DNA from: Strongylocentrotus droebachiensis
Taxonomy: Eukaryota > Echinodermata > Echinoidea > Camarodonta > Strongylocentrotidae
Assembly: GCA_035222895.1 (NCBI GenBank)
Contig: JAVYIG010005352.1
Span: 62,001-126,000, forward strand
DNA: 64,000 nucleotides
Reading direction: 5' to 3'
Shown here piece by piece: positions 1 to 10,763 of the stretch. Numbering within the stretch: position 1 is the stretch's first letter; each line of letters begins with the position of its first letter. Below the pieces are notes generated by a model, which made no database searches, was not told the origin of the DNA, and saw only the letters and a program-made list of their open reading frames with translations. The position numbers were made by a program, and so were the translations under genes.

Positions 1-2148
1 TTACAAGCGAACAGCAACTCGTCGGTTTTGAAAGATCGGGAAACGGAGTAGCCCTGAAGTCCACCCCAAAATCAAGAACACATTTTCAAATTGTCCGAAA
101 ACAAAAGTATTTCATTGCATGCGTCTCAAGTGTCCAATATCCTGAAACAAAATCAATTCACTAGAATCTTCAATTTCATTCAAAATCATCAAATGAAATT
201 GTTTTTTGAATAGTCTTTGGACAGTTCTTTTCGGACACGGTCCCACGCGGCTGTTTCCGTGTTGGGTGTGCTGGTCCCTGACCCGTATCATGACGAGGCC
301 CCTCATATTTCGCACCCCTGTCGAAACCACCGGTTCCTCCCCTAAGCCCAACGGAGGATATCCACACCAACCGACTCAATTCAACATTTCCTCAATTTAC
401 AGTATCGTTTTAATCAATTTTAGAGGGGCACATCGGGGTAGAGAGGGAAGGAGTGAAATGACCCTTAGGAATATAGTTTTTACCAAATGCGACCTTGTTA
501 TCTAGAGTACAGCGATGACAGTGCCTCATCGAGTAAAGCAATGAAGCGGCAAAGTTTGCCAAAGCTCGTGATAGTTTTGCAAGTGCAGAATTGAGGGGGC
601 GGTCGGGAATTAGCTGTTGACAACATAATTAAATCAGAGTCAAAACATGAGTATATTTTACAGCAATTGATATTAGATTGTTATAGTGATTACTAGGTGA
701 GAGTGTGGAGGCGGCTTGGAACTGGATTATACATGAAAGTGAAAGTGAAAAGGTCCATGGAAGGATTAACATGGTCCTATCCTCATGCCTTTCCCATCGA
801 AGATCATAGTTAAGAAATATAAGTACACACAGGTGATAACATTCGCCTTAACTGTCCTGAATGGCATGTTTATTAATAAACTCCTTGGGGATTCTTATTT
901 GTACTCACATTCTACGGATTAAATATATACAAACGTTCCTGGAAATAAACTAGAATTGAGGCTCTCCCAAACATTCAGCATCTGCGATGTTAATGCATGA
1001 ACCAATAACATAATCTCGTACGATTTAACCATCAAATTCCATAATACAACAGCCGGATTCACAAATGTAATATTTGTCTGAGAAATGCAATGATTGCCAT
1101 GACATTGCGAATGACCTTGCTTTAACCTGAAACTTGTCAATCATGAGTATAATTTGTTTTTTCAAGCGTGCAAAAAAAATTGTTGTCGCAACAAGCAGTC
1201 GACATTGTCGGATCGCCCCTGTAACACTTACTAGGAAACCCGTCTCGCTCAGAAATTGTGCAAATGCTCGCAAATTCGTAATACTATACTATTTTGATTC
1301 AAGGCTCATCCGCTATACCAAAATAATATCAACATTATTGCATAACCATGATTATGGTACGACATGTACATAAACTGACATTTGAATACAATTTTTTTAC
1401 ATTATTTTATCTCGGTACGGAACATTGCCTTAAATGACAACTTCATTACGTAAATGTACTGAAAGAAAAACAATGGCGCAAAGCATTACTGAATTGGAAA
1501 GAAGCCTAAAATTTCAAATTAACTAAACTTGGGAAACAGATAACATGGCCTCAACCGTTGCTTCCTGGACTAGATACATCATCAAGAGTTTGAAAGAACT
1601 TGAGGGCTGACGCTTTCAAAAAAACATTTGGACTTGGCCCTATAATCACTTGTTGTTATTGAGTGAATAAGTATTCTAAAATGCGTATTTAACCTATATA
1701 TTACACATCAGCCAAAGCTCGTGATAGATAGGAAGAAATAAAACGCTGCGAAGCGAAGTCAGTTATGACTTGCTTTCCTGAATCCAGAGAAGATACCGTT
1801 TAGGAGCACGGTATCACCATGATCAACATAATCATGATGTAAGCATCAAACCTCACCGAAAAAAGTCAGAAAGAAAGAGAGAAAGAAGTGTCAATCCTTG
1901 CTACATAGATTTAAATGTATATATTTATATCAATCTCTTCACGTGGATCCTTTAGATGCAATCTTTGAGAGTTTAAATTCCGTAAAACATTACCAAGCAT
2001 TGGGAGGTCTTGATTAGGATCGAGAAGAGAAGGTTGCTCGAGTTCACGTCACGTCCAGTCGTGTTTTCATTATCCCCAGTTAGAGAGGGCAAATCAGTAA
2101 TGATCGGGGAAAGTCAGTGTTTAGATTTAAGTTCGGCTGATATTTCAG
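1..2148. other. unique AT-rich non-coding stretch
   Basis: No recognisable gene, RNA or mobile element. The longest open frames are about 60-100 codons, unrelated to any family I know. A short GAAA-rich run lies near 1866-1890. A minus-strand frame around 176-379 is rich in Gly and Arg, but I see no good splice acceptor and no ATG start, so I do not call it. Confidence 0.5.
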
Positions 2149-2230
2149 AACTGTGACAAAATGTGAACAAAGTGTGTTGCCAACATTTCTGTGTAGAGAG
2201 AGGTGTTCTACAATTCTAAATCAAATTCAA

Positions 2231-2720
2231 AGTCACACTGTCATGACTGTGGTATGTTTATTCTGTAATCGTATCCGTGTCCACATTGTGTCGATTTGAT
2301 AAGAAAGCCAACAATATGAAAGTGTTCTCAATCCACAAGCCTCAATTTGAAAAACTGACAGTACAAGATTAGTGTGAACAGTATTTCGCATCGCCAACAC
2401 CGTGAACGCGTTCAGAAACATTCCGTGATCACACTGTGGTGTGTACTGTGCAATTACATATGTGACCACAGTGTGTCACACTTTGTCATACAAATGGAAA
2501 TTAGAGTAAACACGGTGTTGTTACATAACTGACACTAAATCCACTATGTGCTATGTGGTCAAATATACTGTGATCCATTCACACTGTGCTCTGTGACCAC
2601 AGTGTAGCAAAATATGATGCGCTGTGTGGGAGTAGTGCAAACAGACCATTCATTCTCTCGTTGACGTTGTGAATAATAATATGTTATATACGTGTTCCAA
2701 ATCCACAGTGTGGTAAAACT
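2231..2720. repeat. cluster of inverted CACAGTGTG/CACACTGTG motifs
   Basis: At least seven close matches to CACAGTGTG or its complement CACACTGTG lie in both orientations within about 490 bp. Examples are at 2231-2250, 2279-2293, 2427-2450, 2462-2480, 2576-2602 and 2701-2711. Arms in opposite orientation could pair into several alternative hairpins. This is either a degenerate fold-back element or a satellite-like motif cluster. No clean terminal repeat or target duplication was found, so the class is open. Confidence 0.5.
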
Positions 2721-3987
2721 GCATATATACATGTAACAGTGCTTTCCAGACAGGGCTTTACAGATTAGTAATGGTACCAGTATAAAGGTCAATAATAAGT
2801 ATTATCTTTTAGTGACATTATAATGAAAGCACCCTACGTTTTTACTTCTTCATACCCTGAACATGGTGTAACTTTCAGCTGCTTAGTCAGACCTTAGTCA
2901 CACTATATGAAGATCCCCGGGCACGTCACGTTGTAACTGATATGAAGGAATGGGAAGTCGTTATCATAGCTAATAATCGATGACGAAAATGTCAACGTTG
3001 ATCACCTTTTCCCGTGTTTTGTTACTCTCCCTCTCTTAATTGAACAAAGTTTAAAAACCTTTTACGTTGAGAGTATAGTGATTATATCTTGCTGTTGTAA
3101 ATTGAGCTGTTACATGGCTAAGTTTAGGTTTGCCGTGTAGTCAATTGTGTTTTCATCTTTTCTCTCTGCTTTGTAGCTTTTGCTCATAGCTTTTGCATCC
3201 AACACTAACACCATGTATTGCTGCATGCCGTAGTCAATGATATTTGTATTCGTATTAGATATAAATAAATGAACAGAATCTAATTGGATTTTGTCGGTAT
3301 TTCTGAATAGAAAGCACAAAGTAAATTTGTTATTTCGTTTAGGGGGCGGTAACATAACAAAAATATAAATACAAATGGTATAATATGGACACATGGTTTA
3401 TTCAGTTAATGACGATAGATTTGGCAAGCATGCTTTTTTCTTCTCAATTGTTAAACTGTATCTACTTTTGTTTGGGTGTGCGTGTGTGTGAGCGCGTGTA
3501 CAAAAACATTGGTGCCCCACCTAGATAGTCTGTCCGTGTATACATCAATATTAAATTATGATAGGTCTATGAACAGAAGACCTATTGCACTGATAATGTA
3601 CTTTTTGCTCATCCGGCCTCTCTAAAACCATCGACTACACTGGACAAATTGATTTTCAAGTCTCTATATTAAAGACCCATCCACCCCCTTTGAAACGTAC
3701 AATATGTTTCAGTTTCTTTCACTCTCTCATGGCGCCCCCTCCCGAGTTTTAACACCCTCAATTACCCATGGGAGTACACCTTGGACAGTTGCCCCTACTC
3801 TGGCGTTGATGAAGCTGTACCGGTGTCAAACAGGTGCATTCGCTTCCCCGCTTCGCATTGTGATGATGCATTTCGAGACACTCCCTTTCATATTTCAGGT
3901 CACACAGACGCATCTAACGGATATCAGGGTTTTTTCTTAATTACTTACTTATATTAGGCAACTTTCAGATTTTGTATTTACACTGTA
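2721..3987. other. unique non-coding stretch
   Basis: No supported feature. A short GT-rich run (3474-3500) is the only simple sequence. The open frames are short and look accidental. Confidence 0.5.
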
Positions 3988-4252
3988 CATGCGCTCTCTC
4001 TCTCATTCCTTATCTTCCCTTGTCTCTCTCATGCGCTCACACACACACACACGCACACACACGCACACACTCAAACACGTTCTCCCTCATGTTCTTCCTC
4101 CCTGTCTGTCTGTCGGTCTCTCTCTCTCTCTCTCTCTTTTTCTCTTTCCATATACTAGTATCTCATTATCTCTCTCATGGTCACGCACACGCGCAGACGC
4201 GCACACGCACTCACTCACCCACATTATCACTTTCTCCTTCACTTTCTTCCCC

Positions 4253-4297
<45 letters not shown>

Positions 4298-4410
4298 CTC
4301 TTTCCTCATCTTCCCCATCTCTCGTACGCGCATGTGCACACGCACACGCACACACACTCACACACGCTCACACACTTTCTCCCTCACTCTCTTCGCTTTT
4401 CTCTTTTCTT
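3988..4410. repeat. compound CT/CA repeat, about three units of 146-147 bp
   Basis: Blocks of (CT)n alternate with (CA)n/(CGCA)n blocks. The junction of a CTCTC tail and the following CA block falls at about 4031, 4177 and 4324, spacings of 146 and 147 bp. Inside each unit the order is CT-rich, CA/CG-CA-rich, a short mixed segment, then TCTGTCTGTC and CT again. This ordered triplication points to tandem duplication of a compound microsatellite rather than three independent ones. Long Ser/Leu/His open frames here are translations of the repeat, not genes. Confidence 0.85.
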
Positions 4411-4697
4411 TTCACGAGCACCACTACTATAAAATGATATATCATATGAAGTTTTGATTCAACAATACAGTTAACAAATACGTATTGTATATATATCAAG
4501 TAAACTATGTTACTGGGCTTAATGGAAGAAACATGTTGTGTATGTATCACAACATTTTTTTGAAATGTATATTGTACGTCTCAATTAGATGTCAAATTAC
4601 TTCATATTGTATTGGCGTTTGGAGGGACCAAAACGAGACCTCTTGAGAAAAATACTGCGCGCGTAGCTAGGTACGACTCATGTGCTAGAGTTTGCTG

Positions 4698-4741
4698 TCG
4701 TTGTTATTGTTGTTGTTGTTGTTGTTGTCCTCGTCGTCGTC
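4698..4741. repeat. (TTG)n/(TCG)n trinucleotide repeat
   Basis: A run of TTG triplets passes directly into TCG triplets. The Cys/Arg-rich translation in one frame is a by-product. Confidence 0.85.
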
Positions 4742-4938
4742 TCAGACCCGACTCAGTCAGATGGACTACGCCTTTCCACATGACAGAGCAGGAATCCAGA
4801 GATTCTTGACTTAAACATGTACCCGATCTTGAGTTTTAAGTCCATGCTCTAAAGCAGCTCTAGACTCTAGAGTCTTTAACCCACTACTGGAGCATGATAG
4901 AGCCTGAAGTAACGAATAGGCCCTACTTTTTAAAAAAA

Positions 4939-5180
4939 CCGAATGAGTACCTGGTCTCAAGACCCAGTGGGACCTGGTCTTCATGGGACCATGAACGAGC
5001 CTGAACTAGGAAATGCTATTAAATTCCGAACGAGTACCTGGTCTCGAGATTCGGTGGGACCTGGTCTTCATGGGACCATGAACGAGCCTGAACTAGGAAA
5101 TGCTATCATAATTGAACGAGTAACTGGTCTCGAGATTCGATGGGACCTGGTCTTCATGGGACCATGACAGAGCATGAACC
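4939..5180. repeat. 86-87 bp minisatellite, about 2.8 copies
   Basis: The phrase GAAYGAGTAMCTGGTCTC recurs at 4941, 5028 and 5114, giving periods of 87 and 86 bp. Each copy contains GGGACCTGGTCTTCATGGGA and ends near AACTAGGAAATGCTAT. A more decayed copy (GGAGCATGATAGAGCCTGAA) lies upstream at about 4888-4915, so the array was once longer. The first two units are open in one frame because 87 is a multiple of three, but the 86 bp step breaks it. I do not call a gene. Confidence 0.85.
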
Positions 5181-5960
5181 CAGGGATGTGAGGCTGAGTG
5201 ATCAAGCAAACAGTCCGTCATCACACCAGCGTTCAGTCATCGGGCCCGTGTAGGCGTGGAAGCACTGCGGTAGGATGCATCGTATCAAGTTCGTGGAGCG
5301 AAAATGTGACGCGACTTTGAGGGGAGACAGAGGAGCACAATGCCCTGCCGAACAAGACTTCGAAACATTAAATGACGTTTTAGCCTGGTTTTTCAAGAAA
5401 TAGACAGATTTCGGTGATTTACAATATTGTCAAAATATTTTTTAAATTAGTACCTGAAGTCCCATCATTCTATTTGAAAAGTCGATCTTCAAACCTTACT
5501 GAACAATAATGAAAATATATTTTTCGAACGCCAGTAACAGCAACGTGTCAATCGCATTCATCATGTCTGAAATGCATATTGCGAAGTAAATTGATTATTT
5601 ATTTTGTTTATAAACAGTGGTTATTAATTTGTAACCTTCTATATCGACAAGATTTTACGCAAGGTAGGCCTAATTGTATTTAGGACATTTATTGCTGGTT
5701 TGCTCTTCGTTGAATCGTCATTAATCTAAAATTACCATAATTATCACATATTGTTAACGTCTTAATTTCCCTATTGCGCAATCTTACCAAAGAATAGAAT
5801 CATGCTTGTGGGCAAGTCCACAATTTTGATAAAGGATGATTCCCCACCCCTGCCTGAAGGATCCGAAATGTACGTGAATGCTTCAACTTGAATCACGGTT
5901 TAATGACCCGGAAAAACATTTCTACTTCTTCTTCTGAACGTAACCTTGGTAGGATTGAGA

Positions 5961-5992
<32 letters not shown>

Positions 5993-6735
5993 TGGGAGCG
6001 AGAGAAAAACAAAGGGTGAGAGACAGAAAAGGGATTAGAAAACGAGAGTAAGAGAGACAGACAGAGAGAAGGAGAGAGGAAAAAGGAAAGGGAGAGGAAG
6101 AAATAAATTGGGACAGTCCTGCCCTTGACACGGCTTTATGTATGCCAGTGACTCATTAATGACGTCATGAATACTGTTTTGTTGCGGTACCTGGTAGAAC
6201 AACGGTAGGTAGACGTAAAGAAAACCCCGGTAGCCCATATCCTGCTTGAACTTTGCACACAGTGGTATGCAATGTCCAGGAATATGTCATTTCAAACGGA
6301 AAACGACCTGATTAGAGTTATATAGTGACAACAAAGTCAACGTTTTCCCCGAGTTTTTCCACCGAATCATCGAAAAACAACCCTTCTGATCGACTCTGAT
6401 CGACTCATTAGTTTCCTTGATCTGCTATAAGTTAGCTCTATGTTTCACTGGAATAATCATTATGCTTACTATGACAATATGGTTTTTAACCTCTTGTTCT
6501 GTATAACAATGGTAAAGCCGAGGATGATAGTTGAGACCTACTATGGGTATCTTCCATATTACTATTATACATGTAAATAGAGCCTAACATTGTTCCTAAA
6601 GGCCAGACTTCTTTTATGCCTGTAAAAATGTCTATCTTTTTGTGAACTTTGTAAATGTCAGTCAGTCAGCACATTCATCATAACATTTTCATGCACATAA
6701 GTTACATTTATGACAAATGAAAATGTTCTACTCTG
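5181..6735. other. unique stretch with a GA-rich run
   Basis: Unique AT-rich sequence except for a perfect (GA)n run at about 5956-5992, which continues as imperfect GA-rich sequence to about 6100. No gene recognised. One TAGGCCTA palindrome lies at 5665-5672. Confidence 0.6.
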
Positions 6736-6768
6736 CCCCCCCCCCCCACACACACACACACACACACA
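6736..6768. repeat. poly(C) followed by (CA)n
   Basis: A C homopolymer of about 12 bases is joined directly to about ten CA units. Confidence 0.9.
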
Positions 6769-9700
6769 TCCACACTCGAAATGGACACATGATTACATAG
6801 GCCTCATTGTATAAACATATATATAGAGACAACTTTTCATTCATACGTACTCATACCACGGCTTGGCTCAAACACCCACAAAATGTGCATTTGATTAAAC
6901 ACCTACGGCCATATGAATCATGTACGTCGAGACATCGTAATTACTTTAACATCACCATAACCTTGGTAATGGAGTTGTAAACTTGAAAAGCTACAAGGAA
7001 ATTAAAAGGCGCCCCAATGACAGTTATTCCCGAAGGACGTGATAGTGACCGGATATAGCCCCCGCATAATTAACCGTATCGGCTTGTGTAATCACCACAC
7101 TCCTCATTTTGGCGGTACACGTACTTACTATAAATTATCTGTATGTCTATCGGGACGTCTATGCGATTAACACGTGAAACGATTTCACGCCTGACATTTC
7201 ATTGAAATACCGTATGAGTTTGTTGCTCTCTTCCTAAAAAAAATATAGTAATTACAAAATGTGGACTGCCAACGCATCGCTTTCTTTGTTTTATAATTTG
7301 TGGTATTGTATGCAGGCATGGTTATGCATATCTACATATTAACTGTTCTTTTGATGAAACTTCGCACAATATTATAATGTAAACACTCTTGACCTAAAGC
7401 ATACTGAGTAGTACTGTCCTTGTTAATTCATTTACCTTTCTTCTACCACAAAACGATATTTTTTTCTTTTTTCATTTTCATTTTTATTTCATCTACATTA
7501 TTGTATTAATTTCTCCTTTGTCTTGATCTTGCAGTTCACGACTCTTGGCCATAGCCCAAACATGTTCAATACGTTTTATGCATTTTCACACACCTTCATA
7601 ATTCTTTCTCTCCATGTCCAGTTAGTCTTTCTGTCTGTTCGTTTTTACTATTTTATATTCCTCTTATTACTTTACCTCTTCTTCCATTGTCATCTACAAC
7701 CTCTGTCTTTTATCCTTGATTTCTTTCTTCTTATGATGTCTTTAACCTTGACTGCCATACCACCCCTATCCCCAAACTCATCCAGTGTCTCATCCCTCGC
7801 CTTGGCATTCATCAGGTCTAATTCCTGTGAAATTGATGAGGCTTTAAGGATCGCGAAGGGGTGCAAAGTGATGCGACACTGGTGTGAGATGGGAGAACCA
7901 AACCCCCCTGTATACCATTTCTTCAAAGCCAAGGGGTGGTATGCGAGTCACAAGTTATCCGTCCTATGTTTAAAGGCAACACACATTTTACTTCGGCAAA
8001 AATAATTGTTGGCTTACAAATACATTCAGGAGTGAAAGACATGCATTCAAGAGACACGAATTCGTCCTTGAAAAAGCTAATTTGGACAGACATTCGTAAA
8101 CAAAAGCAACTGAACTCTGCTTGCATCTTCGCATATACCCTCAAAACATTGATTGTAAGCAAATATCGAGAAAAAGATGATTGTTATTGTCATCATGGTC
8201 GTGCACAATTAGTGAGGTTTAAGCGAAAGAATAATGAAAAACTGGGTGATATTGTTTTGAATGGATTGAATCGTTTATAAATGCATACATATGATTACGT
8301 GTGTAATTAAGGTAATTGAAAGACTGATTTATTAGAATACTAGTATATCAAGGACTATTGCCTTCAAGCATATATTATTTAAACGTTTTCTATCAGACTC
8401 TTATCCCTATTGAAATTGAAATTCAACTTGATTGTTTTCAGTACTCTTTAGCTCAATATAACTCATTTCATGCTTTAATCGAAAACTTCTACGGAAAAAT
8501 TACAGTGGAAATCGTTGTGTTTAGAAGTGTGAAAAGGGTTAACGCTTGTCTCCTTTAACGTAAATACCCCAGTCATACCTCAAACAATAACTTGGTCATT
8601 CGGTGTAATGTAATGTGTAGTTCAATCTGTTATTAGTCTGGTGTCGATCTCCGTCGTCCGTGTGACCGGGGTATCAAGACTCGATGAGTGCAATCAGGTG
8701 GTAATATAAGCATAGGAATGCGAAACATGAGGTACTTGGTGAAACACTTAATACCACTCAAGATCCCTGGAGTGGGGTTCAGTGGTGTCCTCTTTCGCTA
8801 AAACTGGACGTCGGTCACGCCTTCGTCTTCCTCTTCATCTGGCCTGAGGCGCCAGACAGGTTGTCAAGTTGATCCGAATACGAGATCGAAATCGAACGCA
8901 ATATTTTTGGTTCTGCATGAAAGGCACACGCTCTTATATACCATGCTACGTGCCTGAAGTGTGGTGTCTCATATAAAGGCGGGCAATAGCACCCACCCTA
9001 ACCACTATTCCATATTTAGCATGTTTAGAGGTTCGAGACTCAGCTGTGCAATGCATGGTTCAGCGATAACAGAGGTGTACCTTTTCACTTTATGAAGATG
9101 AATAGACGTTTGCACCGGGCTTTATTTCGTGAGACATGTAGGGTGAGTGTAGGGTTAGGGTTTCCATTAGGTTTAAGGTGAACAGTATATTGATCAGTAT
9201 TGAGTCCTAGGATGAAGTTAGAAACTCGACTATTGCATGAAATTGACAACGGAATGTGCCGCCTGATCATATATAGTACAGATTAATGAAAGGTATGACA
9301 AAACGAATTGACTCGATAAAATTTGTTATATCATTCTAGCGGAGCAATAATGTGGTTATTGGTTTTTCAAAATAGTACATGACTTTGCGATGACACTCAA
9401 TGGCCCTGCGACTGTCCTGTGTGTTCATTGTAATCAACGTTATATAACTAATTATAATCCAACATAAACATGTCCTCGTAAAATAACAATGATCTATTTA
9501 CACGTGGCCAAACTGATTAAAAAGGGTATGATGTAATTAATGAACAACATTCTAAATTTACGGAGATGTTCAAAGCGATATTTGAAAGTTGCAGATAATT
9601 TTCGTGTATTTGTTGATCCCCTGTTATTTTATTTCTCTTCTTAAAGGGAAAGTATATACAAATGACAGTGACCGTCGTGTAGGGTAGTGGCTAATTACAT

Positions 9701-9917
9701 CTACATAACAAAGGAGAGAGAGAGAGAAGAAGCCACTTCAACTTTAAACACAATAAAGAGTTTTTTTCAAACTTTGTTTCTCTCCCACCTTTCGAACCTT
9801 TTAAGATAAATCTACTCAGACATGACACACTTGAAAAGTGTTTAATAGCAGATCACAATATGAAGTTGACGAAGTGCCCCTTTAAAACATAATACAAATA
9901 AAACCGCCAACGCGTGT
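6769..9917. other. mostly unique stretch, one coding-like patch
   Basis: No gene, RNA or element recognised. Between about 7690 and 8280 several overlapping frames on both strands stay open with ordinary amino-acid composition. The plus frame 7523-8005 begins as a hydrophobic, T-rich translation and then becomes mixed. I could not match any of them to a family and see no convincing splice signals. A short run of TTAGGG-like words lies at about 9140-9165. A possible element end (TTAAAGGGAAAG) lies at 9643 without a clear partner. Confidence 0.4.
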
Positions 9918-9934
9918 CCCCCCCCCCCCCCCCC
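9918..9934. repeat. poly(C) tract
   Basis: A C homopolymer of about 17 bases in AT-rich surroundings. Confidence 0.95.
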
Positions 9935-10291
9935 TTGATCCAGTGAGCCGATCATCTGCAGGGTGACTTAATATCATCATATATCGGTATTTTAATTCCA
10001 CTGTTGACTGAGCAGATAATACGTATGCCATGCACGAAGAACCGTGAATTGTCATGATAGCTTATAAACACTCATCAGCCAGCTAGCATTGTCTATGTAG
10101 GGACACAGTAAAGTATATATACCATCAGTATTCCTTCAGCGCGAAAAACTCTACTGCAAGTTAAACACAAACCTATTTAATTTATGTATTTTCAAATTTA
10201 ACCTAGAATAAAGATAACTTCAAATTTTCAAAACGTAATTATTTTAGGTATATTTTAATTTCAACTCACCACGAAACCTTACTTTACCAAG

Positions 10292-10367
10292 CACTTCTCT
10301 CTTTCTTTCTCTCTCTCTCTTTCGTTGTTTCTCTCTTCCACTCTCCCACTCTCTCTCTCTTTCTCTT

Positions 10368-10399
<32 letters not shown>

Positions 10400-10400
10400 G
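10292..10400. repeat. (CT)n-rich tract
   Basis: Imperfect CT dinucleotide and CTTT sequence. The Glu/Arg-rich frames on the opposite strand are translations of the repeat. Confidence 0.9.
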
Positions 10401-10763
10401 ATTTGACATGTTTGATCTCACGAAAATAAAAGTCTGATGTTGATTTCGATAATTTAACCACAAGCTAATATCATAAATACGTTTAAACAGACTAAGAAAG
10501 TCAGTCTTCATTTATCTTTCTCACGGCAAACGAGATTGTTTACTACCATTTTAGGCCGTAAAAACCGTAGCTGTGTATTAATATATTTAATTGGTCGTAA
10601 TCAGGATCGGTGTTGTATATATCCCGACATTAAAGTGTTTCCGAAGACCGTCTTTAGAAATTGCGGGTACAATTCATTTCCTGAGATATAATCAGTGACT
10701 CGGGTCGTCAATATCTTACATTCTCGCCAGAAGTTAAACACAATTATTCATACAGTACACTAA

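Noticed and set aside
176..379. Gly/Arg-rich minus-strand frame resembling part of an RNA-binding protein
   Set aside because: It does not begin at ATG, has no polypyrimidine tract and acceptor upstream, and I could not place it in a family.
558..1727. Exact 17 bp direct repeat GCCAAAGCTCGTGATAG at 558 and 1711
   Set aside because: About one such match is expected by chance in 64 kb when both strands are considered; the sequence between is unremarkable.
9643..9896. Possible TTAA-bounded element from TTAAAGGGAAAG to GCCCCTTTAA
   Set aside because: The supposed terminal repeats agree for only about six bases beyond TTAA.
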